Assembly: GCA_964035545.1 (NCBI GenBank)
Contig: OZ037770.1
Span: forward strand, 14,280,642 to 14,344,641
Length of the DNA stretch: 64,000 nt
Source of the DNA: Bugula neritina
Lineage: Eukaryota; Bryozoa; Gymnolaemata; Cheilostomatida; Bugulidae
Direction of reading: 5' to 3'
Each line of letters starts with the position of its first letter. Position 1 is the first letter of the stretch. The notes under the pieces are model-generated. The model did no database searches. It was not told where the DNA came from and was given only the letters and a program-made list of their open reading frames with translations. Below, piece by piece: positions 24,378 through 42,723 of this stretch. A program made the translations under genes and the position numbers.

Positions 24378-27300
24378 ATGGCTAGATGTATCCAGGTATC
24401 CGCTAAGCAGCTGGTACTTCTGCTAGTGGTAACCTTGGCTGGACTTCTAGTCATTCTACACAATAATACGAATACAGCATTTCCAAGATTGTCTTATGCA
24501 AGGCTTTTAGAGAATAAAGTTGACCTATCAAAATTAGCAACAGGTAAATTGTCTTTCTATAATCTATACTATATAAAATCATAGCCGTATAGTATATGTA
24601 TAGAAAAGGCCTGTGTTCTAGATTGAAAATGTAGCAAAAGAAATTAAGCTCTCGCAATAATTTCAACCTAACCAAAACTTAAAATTGAAAAACTTAGGCT
24701 ATCTCAGTTTCTCCACTACTGCTCCTTATAAATGTCATTTTGCAGGCTCCGTTTTCTAGAAAAATAATTCGTTGTTTCTTAGCTTTAATATTATTTATAA
24801 ATGACCTTTTTTAGAAAATGTTATAGGCAATTAAACTTATAACCCTCCTTGTTACATGGTATTTTATCAGTCACCTAGCTATTAAATTTAAGAATGTGTT
24901 TATATTTTAATCCATAAAGTGTATTATTTTTAGTGTATACTAATTCTAATTTACCTATTTGATTGTTTTAGGTTTATGCATGTTATTTATGCATGTTTTA
25001 TTTGTATAAATATAATATCTTATATCAAGTAAGGCAATGTGATATAATTAATCATTTTCCTCGTAAAAATCTGAAAAGTAAACTAATTTAATCTTACATA
25101 GATAATAAACACAAGTGATAATATTTTTGTCTCAGTTATCAAACTTACAGCTCAAAATTCTTTTTCTTTGGTTAAAATGGCTGTCTGACAACTCGCAGAT
25201 GAAAAATTTAAGAAATTAAATTGTGCATCAGCATACACTATTTTCCCTAAATTTCTGCTTATTTAAGACTTGCACACTTGTAAAGAAATTGAAAGCCCAT
25301 TGCATCTTGAGGGCTAAAGTTTGCAGTAAAACGTTTAGTGTATACCTGTCATTTTCTTCATAATTTGAACACTGTTAAGTAGTTTAGCAGTTTGAAATGT
25401 TAAGTTTACTTTGCCTGTATTCTCCAAGCCGCCATGCGAGAGTCAGAATATATTTTAGTTTTACTAGGTAGGTGCCTCTGAATTATTTATTAGCATTTAA
25501 AAGCTATAATTTAAACTCTTTGAAAATCTATCTTAAGCTTATCTTTCAATAGAAGCAGCTAACTTAATATGAAAATAGCATTACTGATAGAATTATAATA
25601 TAAAGTTATTATAATTCCTTCTTTATTACTATACAAAACTTCCTTGGGGGGGGGGGGGGGCATACAAAGCTGTCATTGAGAGTTTATATAATAGCTTATT
25701 AGAGGATAGAAATATTAGCTGTCATTTATTTAAAGCATATGCGGATTTATTATTAGAAAATAATGCTAATTTTGACAATCGAGACTGATAACTTTGAAAA
25801 TGCAAAGTTTGCAAATTTATAAACCTAAAATGTCAAGTTTTTCAAACATGTTTTTAATCATTGCATAAACTCATGTTTCTTACAGCATGCACAGGTGTAC
25901 AAATATAAGTTAAATAATGCACAGATCTAATGCAAGAGTAAGAAGCATCTTACCATGATTTGTCGACTATAGATTTGACCTTGACATGAACTTTAGGTCT
26001 TGGCTGCTTTTAGTTGATGAAAGGTTGGTGAGAGGAGAGAGGACAGTAGAGATGTTTCCATGCCCTAAGAGCATAGGTGAAAATTTCACCTGCCAATATT
26101 ATAGACCTGCATGGGAAAACAGGACAGATATTAAGAATGTTCTAGAAGAAAGAATGAACAGAATTAGGTATTTATATGTAGTTTACTTATATTATGTTTT
26201 GAAGAAGACTTACATATACTGTGATTATATGTTTTGAAAAAGACTTGCATATACTGTGATAAACAAATAGCACTTGACATATAATCATGAAGATATATAC
26301 AAAATTACAGACACTATATATTCGAAATAAATAAATGCAGAAACAATGAAAACCAAACAAATAATGTTTCTCACTTGTGGGGATTATGTGTTCCTGCTTT
26401 TAGAGCTGCTGCTACTTCATCTATTATACAAGCCTTAGCAATGACACATAGACAATTTAGTCTATTCCACTACATCTACTTTTTATAGTTTTAAATGTTC
26501 AAGCTTAAAGAACTCTGCAAAAAAATGCCAAATGAGATAGATTAATAAATTTATTTTATAAATTACATTTTTATGTTGGCTCATAAAACCATTCATGATA
26601 TAATTTTATTATAATTTAAAGATACTATTAAGTTAGTTAAATAGTATTTCACAGTCTATAAGGCGATTGCCTATTGCCAGTTGCTAGTTACTAGCTATTA
26701 GTTATTATTTTTAAGTTGCCAGTTATTAGTTATCAGTTGCTTCACACTGGCCTGAAGTTGTGGTAAGCAAAGTTGAAAGTTAAATTTTTTTTTGCGTTTG
26801 TATTTAAAGGATCAAGCTGAAATATTTTGGTCTGCTGTGTTTCAGATCAGTATGCAATGCTTACTACCCTCACCTGTTCAACACGTCTCTCTCCAGATTT
26901 GGTACTAAGGCCAACAGCAGAACAAAAACAGTGAGTCTGATTGAGCTATTTATACTTTTTAAAATCTATTCTATAACTTATATACAACTATAACTTCAAA
27001 AATAAAAGTGCTGCAACAAGTATTTCTTTCACAGAGAATTTTTAAAAGTTCGAATTTGAAGCTTGGATTTTGCTTTATGCCAAAGATGGGATCAACATTT
27101 TGGAAGAGAGCCTGGGTTCCAGTGACGAACAGCAAAACAAAGTTTGGAAGGCTGCTTCCTGTACTGAGGACATCAGCTAAACCTTCAGCTACTCAAGTAA
27201 AACTCTATTATTTCTTAGTAGTTTCAATAATATTTTTGAAAATGTGTCATATAATATAATTTTATATTATAATATATGTGATGGTTGAGTGTTGAGTTTA

Positions 27301-29069
27301 CCCAGCAGTCCCCAGTAGTTTCGGAGGTCCCGGGTTCGAATCTGGGGGGGAGGCAAATTATTTTATAATAGTGATTCTGATGTAAGCATTAATTATTTGT
27401 TTGAACAACATTTGATGAACGATGTGATATAGTTTGATATGTTATATGATATAATATAATATAACATGATATATCATATCATATATGATATGGTTTGAGA
27501 CCACATAATATAATATAATATGATGTGATGTAATATAATATGATATATATCATATGACATAACATAGCGCATGTTATATTATATTATGTTATATTATAAT
27601 TATTATTATGATAATATTATATTTTGCATAGTATAATGGCTACACCGTGTACACGATATCGAGGAACCCCTGGCTGAGAATGGTCAGTGTATACAGAGAG
27701 AAATGTAGCTTTTTTCGGAATGGCAAGTATAGTCTAATTTTAGATCTCACTTTCATGTGAACTCCGCGGTTAAGTAAGTGAGTGGGTATATATCAGTTTA
27801 GCATTATTACGTCTTTTAGAATCCGAATCTAAGAGAAGTGTTATTCCTATAGGCTTTAAATCATACTTTGATGCATATTTCTTTTATTTTAATTGATACC
27901 AATTTCCTTAACACTTTCTTTAAATACCACAGAAACCTTATTATTTAATTAAATTTTGTATAAGAATTACATTTAAAATAAAACATGTAAAAATCAATTT
28001 CAGTTGCTTGACTTTTATATTTTTAAAGCTTTAAATTAAATCAATAATTTTCATCCGTCATTCTGTTTATATGTTTTTAAACCGAAACATGGCTTGTTGC
28101 AGGACGCTGTAAGCTTAACTTTGGTAAAAGGAAATGCGGCAAGTCGTTTGCAGAATTTGTAAAATGTTTTATCAAGATGTCATCTGTAGAAAAGACAGAG
28201 CGGTACGGCCACCTGGATGTGACGTACAGGAAGTGTTTGTTGTGCGATTACCCGTACAGATATGTCGGTAAGCCTATAGCGGGTACAGTTGTTGTACAGT
28301 GAAACTTCAATGCTCCATGCGTTACACATTTAAGCAGTATTTTGAAGTTTTTTAATAGTATTTCGAAACTTTAAAGGTACTAATTTTTTTATCAGAACAA
28401 AACATTTTGTTTTAAGAGTTATTTTGTATGCGGTATGTCTTTTGAGCCAAGTTGTTATTTACTTTTATAAATTGATGTGTTTTTGGAAATAGAAACGAAA
28501 CATTGCATCTTTTTGTATATATACAACTTCAGTTTTTTGATGTGTGTAGATTTCACAATAAAATATTAATGTTGACAGCTCATTTTATAGCTTTTTTAAA
28601 ATATAAATTTTATTTTTAATTTTTATTAAATTAAAATTAAAATAATTAATTAATTAATTATTCAATTAAATTAATATGGCTGCACGTTTGTACGATTCTT
28701 TTAAGTGGTCTATTATATCTATTATAGGTTTAGAAATATAGTATTGTAATGTAGTTTTCAATGTAGTTTTTATTTTGGCATAACATTGAAACATCATGGT
28801 CCGTTAATTTTTTAGTTTCTATGGAAAATATGGAAAAAGAAATGGAATACATACTCACTGAAGCGGGAGTTGTCAGTCCTATATCTATCATGAACAAAAT
28901 TCGCAATGCAACAATTCGAGAAGTAGAAAAGAAAAACCAAAACATTTCATATCTAAACTTTTGGAAGCAAGTGCCTTCTAAGTTAATAGATAAAGTTAGA
29001 TTTTATTATAGATATGAGATATTCTTGTTTCAGTATCCAGAGACTCCATTTTATATTGATAATCTATAA
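24378..29069 (+). CDS. Carbohydrate sulfotransferase (HNK-1ST/C4ST type)
   Basis: Seven coding exons: 24378-24543, 26014-26167, 26846-26930, 27035-27196, 27632-27722, 28103-28267, 28816-29069; all phases agree, 358 residues. It should transfer sulfate from PAPS to a sugar hydroxyl in the Golgi. Seen: an N-terminal type II anchor (about 10-28, QLVLLLVVTLAGLLVIL); the 5'-phosphosulfate loop PKMGSTFWKR (about 151-160); the 3'-phosphate motif with RNPWLR and SVYREK (about 200-213); a downstream Cys pair (CLLCDY) and a C-terminal basic/Tyr segment as in this family. Intron 5 uses a GC donor (G|GCAAGT). Whether the acceptor is GalNAc, GlcA or another sugar cannot be read from the sequence. A broken copy of exon 2 lies at 30360-30615. 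Confidence 0.88.
25645..25660. repeat. Poly-G run in sulfotransferase intron 1
   Basis: About 14-15 consecutive G in otherwise AT-rich intron DNA. Confidence 0.9.
27283..27362 (+). repeat. SINE family 1, diverged copy
   Basis: Starts gtgttgagtttacccagcag like the copies at 34562 and 53204, and has a strong B-box cgggttcgaatc, but the middle is shortened. Lies in sulfotransferase intron 4. Confidence 0.7.
27410..27610. repeat. Degenerate ATATGATATA repeat
   Basis: About 200 bp of imperfect repeats of tatgatataatata in sulfotransferase intron 4, ending about 20 bp before exon 5. Confidence 0.8.
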
Positions 29070-30355
29070 ATTGCAGTGTTACTGTCAGTTCCGATTTTTC
29101 ATTCAAGTACTTTATAAGTTTTATATGAAATCGTTTCCAAAAAAAGCCTTTTTCTCAAAACAAAGTCTACAATATTATCTTTGCTGGTTTATGTGATTTA
29201 CTGCTTGCTATAATGACAACAATATGGCCTCAGTATATGATGGCTATTCCTGTAATGTAATTCCATAAATTCCTTTATAAAATTGTCAACAAATCTGTAC
29301 AATCAGATATTAGTATTACCATCTTTCGCCAAGCCATTATACAAATTTACAAAAACAGTTCTTCTAGATGAAGAAACAGAAATGAACACTTTATTAGCAT
29401 TGTGCTATTTCTTGCGGTATAGACATCTACTTTCAGGCTCCAACTTGTGAATAATTATTTTTTCTAGAATCATTTTAATAATTTCAGAATGCACTGCAGC
29501 AGCCAGTTGCAGACTAATTTAGTAGTGTATATTACTCATTGCATTTGAAGAGTTTTTTCTTATTCAGATCGATTAAAACAATCAATTCGCTGCATATGTA
29601 GCATTTCACAGTAGATATCTATTGGCCTATTAATCCTGTTGTGTGTTTTATAGTTATATAGAGTGTCTTCTATCTGCAGTAAACATTATATATTATCTAT
29701 TTTACATATAGATAGTATAATTTGCAAAGCAAACTATTTGCATTACACCGGAACATACTGTACAGTAACTGAAGTACACATTATCTCTAATATTGTATTT
29801 CACATTACTTGTAATACAGTATTACACATTATTTGTTATACAGTATTACATAGTCTCTGTAATATGCCATTTTTGACTGATCATGGTCATCCCCGACAAG
29901 TTTTATCCTCCAAAAGTGGAATTTGATTAGTGGCGGCCATGTTGGCTGTCAGAGTAATACTATCAAACGTTCAAAAACTTGGTTTGGTTAAAGAGAATTA
30001 CAAGGAAGTCAGACTTGCTAAGTTCAACTGGAAAGGTAGAGTTGAATCAGGCATCAGTTATATATTAAACAAATTTAAGTTTAAAGAGTATTAGTATGAG
30101 AGTTTAGAAACAAAGTGTGCTAATTGAGTAGGTTTTGTTTGACCTTAGATTTATGTAGGATTAAATTTCAATTTGAAGCAGTTAGAAAATTAAGTAAGCT
30201 ATAGCCTATGTAGTATATGCATCAAAGGGTAGGGCTTTAAAACTCCATGTCAATATTTTTTTGTTTTTTCTTAGTTCTTCTTAAAATAACAAAACAACAG
30301 TGCAATTCTTTCAAAAACTGACTGCTTTCAGACACCATAGTAATACCCCATTTGA
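29070..30355. other. Intergenic / sulfotransferase 3' flank
   Basis: Holds the sulfotransferase 3' untranslated region and AT-rich spacer. Short imperfect repeats of tacacattattt occur near 29760-29860. No other gene is seen. Confidence 0.5.
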
Positions 30356-30359
30356 TGCA

Positions 30360-30615
30360 CCATTTCAATAATGTGACCGAATATGAAGAGCAACCAAAAG
30401 TAGATAACTCCAAAGAAACTAATCCAATTGGCAAAAAGCTGGAAGCTATAAAAAGGAAGAATCTACTGATAAAAAGAGAAAAAACAGTAAAGATGTTTCC
30501 ATGTCCTATAGGCTATAGGCACAGAGTTTACCTGCCAATATTATAAACCTGCATGGAAAAGCAGGACAGATATTAAGAATGTTCTGAGAGAAAGAATGAC
30601 TAGAATCAAGTAAGT
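30360..30615 (+). pseudogene. Broken duplicate of sulfotransferase exon 2
   Basis: The stretch 30475-30610 matches exon 2 of the sulfotransferase (26035-26167): acagtaaagatgtttccatg, then tttacctgccaatattat, then acagatattaagaatgttct, ending in a donor-like gtaagt. The reading frame shifts near 30515 and hits a stop, and no other exons of a second gene are visible. A single-exon relic, close to the start of the segmental duplication. Confidence 0.75.
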
Positions 30616-31630
30616 AAACAAATAAACAGATTATACAAACAATTGTTGTTTAGAAGCAGAAATTTAGGTGAGTATCTAAACATGCACAAGTCACAAATAT
30701 ATTTAGCCAGCTTTTCTGTGACCTTAGCTTCAGGTTGAAAGTTTGCTATGCGGATCTGTTAACAAATTTTGGCCCGTAAGTCACTCGGGGGCAGGAGCGT
30801 TTCCTGTGCAATTAGTAAATACATGTACCAGCACGCAGCAATGTTTTTTGTTCGTTTCATACAGATTTATCGCGTGCGATTGCAATAACCGCGCATTTGC
30901 GGAGTTATTTATTCGTGCAATTGTTTTATATACATGCGCTGACAACTCTTAAATACTTATAATATCAGTAATATTTATTTTTAATAACATTATAAATTTT
31001 CAAGGGTTATCAGGGCATAATATGTATAACAATGTCCTTTGTCATTGTCATATATATTCATTCAATGAATAAATTGTTAGTCAGCAAGGATAGCAACAAA
31101 AAACATAATGCATGTAAAGGCGAGTTGAATAACAGAAAACTCACAGTATATAAAGTGGAACAGATTCAATAATTGTGACTATAGATATGTATTACTTTAT
31201 TTTTATAAAATATTATCAATTAGCATATAAATGGATCTCTTTTTGTACCCATTCATGCATGCATCCTCTATAAGGCTCTGTGTCACATATTTTGACTAGT
31301 ATGATATATATCATAAAATAAACTGTGTGCTTAAACAAAATTTAAAAACTGTGTAAGTGTAAAAAGCAGATTCAAAACAGTAAAACAAAACTATACCAAA
31401 ATTATCACAATTAGCTTTAAAAGTGACAAAATGATTTTTATTTGCATGCATGCAGGTTGCCTAAATTTTGAAAAAAAACTCCATAACAAAAACAAAGCTA
31501 AAGTTAAAAAATATAACAATAAAGAATAAAGTGTCATCCTTTCTACATGCATTTTATTTTGAACAAATATTATATAACTTTTGTGTGTTACCTATTATAA
31601 ATACATTATTTTTTCAACTGCATACAGCAA

Positions 31631-37077
<5,447 letters not shown>

Positions 37078-37095
37078 CGCCGTTCAGTTTAGAGA

Positions 37096-37860
37096 TCTAG
37101 AAACAAGCCTTCAAGTGAGATATAGTCATATGTGTAAGTCATATGTGTAAGTCATATGTGTAAGTCATATGTGTAAGTCATGTGTGTAAGTCATATGTGT
37201 AAGTCATGTGTGTAAGTCATATGTGTAAGTCATATGTGTAAGTCACGTGTGTAAGTCATGTGTGTAAGTCATGTGTGTAAGTCATATGTGTAAGTCATGT
37301 GTGTAAGTCATGTGTGTAAGTCATGTGTGTAAGTCATGTGTGTAAGTCATATGTGTAAGTCATATGTGTAAGTCATATGTGTAAGTCACGTGTGTAAGTC
37401 ACGTGTGTAAGTCATATGTGAGAGAAATCATTAAGAATAGGAAACTGGGATGTTTCTCTTTTCCACGGCACACAACTAACTATGTGCATCCTCTCTAACC
37501 TCAACCATTAAAGGTGAGAATAAAGTTATATGTAAAACATCCGCCCCACCAGCGTGTAAACCTTTACACTACGGGAAACTCAACACTGCAATTGTCACAG
37601 TTCTATAATTTACTTAGATTTCAGCTGCATTTTAAGAATAATTTAAATATATGTTTGAATTCAAAAAGCTAATATTGCAACATTATAGTAAAAAATACAT
37701 TCACAATCAGAAAATGTATATAATCATAAGCTATATAATATTTTACTTACTTGTGTGCTTTGCAATTAAGGTCAGCGTGAATGCAGTGATGCCCTGCTGA
37801 ATTCAGAGTCGATGTTTCAGTGAATTAACCAGGCTTTTACTTTCGATCAAATATATTTAA
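37096..37860 (-). promoter_or_regulatory. Probable 5' UTR exon, first intron and promoter zone, copy A
   Basis: A donor GTAAGT at 37750-37745 (minus) ends a likely non-coding exon; its acceptor is at 37098-37097, 19 bases before the ATG. The same donor and acceptor are conserved in copy B (exon end 56301). The transcription start itself cannot be placed from sequence. Confidence 0.55.
37122..37420. repeat. 13-bp VNTR, about 23 units (copy A)
   Basis: Tandem gtcatatgtgtaa units with CATATG, CATGTG and CACGTG variants. Each variant is an E-box (CANNTG). It lies in the proposed 5' UTR intron. Copy B has only about nine to ten units. Confidence 0.92.
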
Positions 37861-38165
37861 TAAGAAGTCCTTTTACTCATTCCACAACTCGTTCACTCTT
37901 CATCCTTCTTCTGCTTGAAAATCCTCCTTGATTCAAATCTAAATAGGTTTCTATAAGCTGAGTGTTTAATAGCCTATAAACTTATTTATGTGGTTAATTT
38001 ATATATAGGGATATTTATAATGATTTAGTTGACTTGCAACTCAAGTCAGGCTTAAAGTAATAAATCACCACATGGACAGTTTTCTTTAATCCAGTTCATC
38101 TAGCTTACAAAGTTGTCAAGTGTGCTAAGGGTACAAATATGTACCCAGTCGTGACAAAACCACTC

Positions 38166-38240
<75 letters not shown>
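38166..38240. repeat. (AT)n microsatellite
   Basis: About 75 bp of pure TA dinucleotide just outside the right edge of duplication copy A. Confidence 0.97.
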
Positions 38241-38242
<2 letters not shown>

Positions 38243-38595
38243 ACCCTCTTTAAAAACTAGTTCAACAATAATACTTAATAATATATTATAGCTATATTAT
38301 TTATATTCACTATAATTATAACTATAATATAAGTGCTAGTTGTTTTTTTCTAAAATTCTTACAGCATTTCAAAGACCAAATTTCTGTAGTAAGTTTACGA
38401 ATTTATTTTATATGTTATATGTACAAAACATTTCTTAGACAATGCTTTTTCAATACGAGTGCAGTTGATAATACTATATTAAAACTATATTTGTTCTATA
38501 TATAATCATGTTTTTGAATATGATATTCTTAAGTTTAATACACAATCTTATCAACAATGTTTTTCCGATTTATGCTATACATATATTAAGTTTAC

Positions 38596-38783
<188 letters not shown>

Positions 38784-39543
38784 TAGCTGTTATATAACAC
38801 GCCTGTATTTCGTATAATAATAATATTAAAAACAACAATAATATACTACTCAAGTAGGGAATCATTGAAAGTAAAATTTTCAGAGTATTTCATCCTTCAA
38901 ACCAAATTGTCCTATAAGCAGCTCAGGTACTTTAGTTTGGGGTTCTCAAGTTTTGAGTTAGGAACCTAACCTTAAGCTTGAGAGCCCCTCCCCTCTCAAC
39001 TAAAATTGTCCTTCACCCCTAATTCTAAGCTGCTGATAAGACAATTTCCTCAAATCAGGTGAGTGTAGTTCTCCTTGACTGAATACTTGAGTGTGAGTAG
39101 GATTATTGGCACGTCACACTGACGCCCCTCCAAGTTGCAAGTGAATTAGATGCAAGAATTAGGTTTACACTTGCTATGCCAAAATATGACTAGACTTGAT
39201 GATTGATTAAGGTGCTTTATACAATTATTGATAATATTAGCCTCAGAACCTGCAGTACTGATAAAACTTAGTTGCTACAACAGGGGCCGTTATCAACCCC
39301 TCCCACGCTAGCAGTACAACTAGTACTTAGTTTACACACACCCCTTCAAACTATTAACGTTTGTAGCACGTGCAAAGTTAGTTACTAGATTAATACGAGC
39401 ATATGCATCAGTTAAGAAGTTCCATTATATTATATTATGTATTATGCCAGTGGCTGGACTACTTGGGAGTTGAACAGGGGCTATAAAGTGTCAACACCCT
39501 CGTCAATAGTTAGCTAAGGTGTCAGATTGCATTTCTGGTAACC

Positions 39544-41894
39544 ATGGAAACATGGCATTACAGATTGCCTTTTATTTTACATGCAGCTGGCCACCTATAC
39601 TATTTATTTAAGCAGGTTAGTTTTAAAGCAATTTAATAACATTGTCACCTGCTCATATAGTTTACCAAGAATGTTTTTAACTGAGTTTATTTTATTTTAT
39701 TTTATTTATCTAATTTTAGCAAAGAGTCAAAAATGATTTTAAGATAAAACAAATGCCAATTTAAATTCAATATTTGAAACAAAATGATTTTTTTGCATTA
39801 TGCTATGAAGCTACAGTAGTTCTTGTGAGTTTCTAAATGTTTTCATAATGAAAAGAGCAAAGCGAGTGTAAGGTTATGAACTTTATACTAATCTAAGTGA
39901 ATAAATTGGTAGCTCAACAGTTTCATCTCATAACAACAGTTTAGACTTCAGAGCATCATGCTTCTAAAAATAATCAATCTATAACATATATGAGGTTCTG
40001 AAAAGTTAATTCAACAAGAAATCTGCATGTGTTCTTTCTAGTAGATTGTTGTCATAAATTGCAGGTAAACCAAAGTCACACAGCACCTGTGCATGTGTTT
40101 TTACCTGTAATGATAATAACCTCAGGCTGTGCTATTGACAACATCAGGCTTAGTCTAGGAATTACCAGCATAGGGAAAATCTTATCCTACGTCTCGTTCT
40201 TTCTGCATGTCACAGCAGTACCTTTGGTTATCATCTCCATCACTCACATAACAGAGGTTAGTTTAACACCAGATGTGAATTCTGTTTTAAGTGTTGACTG
40301 ATTAAATTCTTTTTATAAGTAAATCCTGCTAAAATATTTTCTCTCTCACTGGGATTCGAACCCAAAACCTTGCAAGCAGGCGTGTTAACCATTACACCAC
40401 AGGAACCACTGGATTATCTCAGCACTACAGCTTCATTATCTAACCTTGATTTCATAGTACTATCTCATGCTACAGTTTCAAAACTTTGATGTAGTTCACT
40501 CTTTATAAGATTATTGTTAGCACTAGTTTCTCTTGTAAGTTGAAAAATCAGGCATACAAAGAGATTATTTACACTATTGTTATCTATGGAGCTTACTACA
40601 ATCATTTAAAGAAACTGTTGGCAAAACCAGTGTGTTTATAATAACTAACACTGTAACACATTCATATTTAATTGTCTTTTTCAGGCTTTCTCGAGCATTA
40701 TGGGAAAAGAAACAACCTGGAACTTGGTGCGTGCAGCTTTATATCTGATAACTGCAGCTCTTGTTATGGATGGGTTTGTGATATTCTTCTGTGAAGTGTG
40801 GGGCAACTTGATGGTGAAGCCAACACCTCAGAGTCCACTCAGCCAGTTTGGCCTTCACCAGGTAGAACATTCTAGAATCCTTACTATACATACGTCTTAC
40901 TACATATGAGTAAAATAGCAATTTTAATAACAATATGCTTTTATTCACATATTACTTATACAAACAGTTTTATAACATATAACAGGGGTGGGCAACTGGG
41001 CCCCTTCCCCCACGGGCCACCTGTGGCCCTTTGCCCATTTTAGTGGCCCTTTTAATGCTTAAGACAAGTAAAAACTGTCATTATTATACTGATTAGCACA
41101 GTGTAGGTTTGGTTACAGATTACTTTATTATAATGAAGTTTAATATGTCTAAAATCATGTGGCCCTTCGTTTTGGCTGACTTCTGCACTGGCCCCTCATC
41201 CACAAGAAGTTGCCCACCCTTGATATATAGAAATACTTGTACATAAGCTTTCACTTTATTAGCAGAATGTAATGAGATACAACTTGGTCTGCCAGAAGCA
41301 GCTAAACTCTTAAATAAAAGTGTTTTCTCCTTTTTTCTTTAATATTAATTAGAATTGAGAATTTTTAAGAATGGAACTTCAAACATTTTGCAAACAAGTG
41401 AAAAAAAACTTTTTTAATGCAATGAAAACTACTTTTTAGTCGCCATATAAAATATTCCTATGATAATATTCTAGTAAATAATTGTATAAATTTAAAATAA
41501 TTGTACTGCAAACTTGCTATAACCATCTTGGATATTATCGAGTGACTTAAAAGTTTAAATATCAAAATTATATTTTTTGTTGCTATTCGGATTTGATTAT
41601 TTACAAAAAGTACGAACATTTGTTTCTATTTTAGACTTAGGACTTTTACTGTTGTAGACTCCACAACGATTTCTGCTCGGAGTTATAGTGCTGAGCATAT
41701 GGCTGCTGGTTTGTGGAGGCCTGTATTGGTATGAGAAGTCAGACAACTCCGTGTTTCTCATCCAACTATTCTGTTTTTTAAGTCAAGCTGTGACTCCTCA
41801 GTTAGTGAGAAAATCATGGCTGATGCAAGTTATGAACTTGTTCGAAGTGCTAGTTGTAGGCAATATAGTCAATATTATGACTGCTGTGTACTGA
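39544..41894 (+). CDS. Polytopic membrane protein, unrecognised family
   Basis: Four coding exons, 39544-39615, 40065-40256, 40685-40861 and 41658-41894, all joined in phase 0, 225 residues. The start METWHYRLPF is supported by a good donor (CAG|GTTAGT). About six hydrophobic segments are visible, including the ends of exon 2 (FFLHVTAVPLVIISITHI), the middle of exon 3 (ALYLITAALVMDGFVIFF), and three in exon 4. A polar DNIRLSLG segment lies between the first two. I do not recognise the family; it could be a transporter-like or TMEM-type protein. It lies between the two T-synthase copies and on the opposite strand. A hAT-type MITE sits in intron 3. Confidence 0.72.
40338..40412 (-). repeat. SINE family 1, minus-strand copy
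   Basis: Contains actgggattcgaaccc (B box complement), ttgcaagcaggc and accattacaccacagg (A box complement), in an intron of the membrane-protein gene. Confidence 0.8.
40983..41222. mobile_element. Non-autonomous hAT-type MITE
   Basis: Begins caggggtgggcaact and ends with its complement agttgcccacccttg (one base changed), 240 bp, no coding capacity. The CAGGGGTGGGCAAC terminus is typical of hAT elements. Flanking 8-mers acatataa and atatatag match at six of eight positions, consistent with an old 8-bp target duplication. Confidence 0.85.
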
Positions 41895-42723
41895 ATAGAG
41901 TTATCTTCCCATCACACTTTTTAACGTGTACTAATAGAGATATAAGGAGTTATCTACTCAATGCACCACTATAAATAATATTATAGCTGTTGATCAAACT
42001 GAATTATGTACTTATAGTTAGGAGAAAATCAATATTCAAATTTTTCAGAATTTTTATTACATGCTCTATTTTGAACTTTCAGTATCAATCATTTCTAACT
42101 TTATTTAAAATAAATTATATTCAGCAAGGACATGCATTTGATATGGTGACAAAGTTAGAGCTTTCATGCAAACTCTCTGTATAATATTTCATCACTATGA
42201 AAGGGAGTTCTGAATAATCAAATAAGAATATTTCATATCTATAATAAAATCTGACTTTATCAGCTCTGTGGGCACTTGCACTTTGTAAAGGCAACTTCTA
42301 CAACCCTAGCAAAGAAGAAAACATAAAATTTATCAATAAATGTAGCTTTCAAAGTTCATCATCGAAAGATAAAATTTATTTAAAACAGAAACCCCAAGTA
42401 AAGATTGCATAACTCCCATGTTTGGCTGAGAAATAACGTACTCAAAACCATAATTAACAATCATAATTAAAATCAAGCCAATAACTGCTTGAGAAAATTC
42501 ATAAAACTTTAGGCTAAAATGAATAATGACCGCTATTTTCTACTAAACAACATTTGGAAAAAAAGACAGGCTTATTGAATATCAGGTGCTAGTTTATGCA
42601 AATAGGATAAAACATCAAAGAGCACTTTGCAATGCCTGTCATCATTGAATGGAGACATTTAGCAGTTTAGCCTTAGGTTATAAAACTCAAAGTATGCTGC
42701 TTAAGGGTGGTTCAACAGTACTA

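Noticed and set aside
37122-37420. CRISPR-like array
   Set aside because: Short direct repeats with no spacers in animal intron DNA; it is a VNTR. The same holds for 11884-12180 and 48099-48290.
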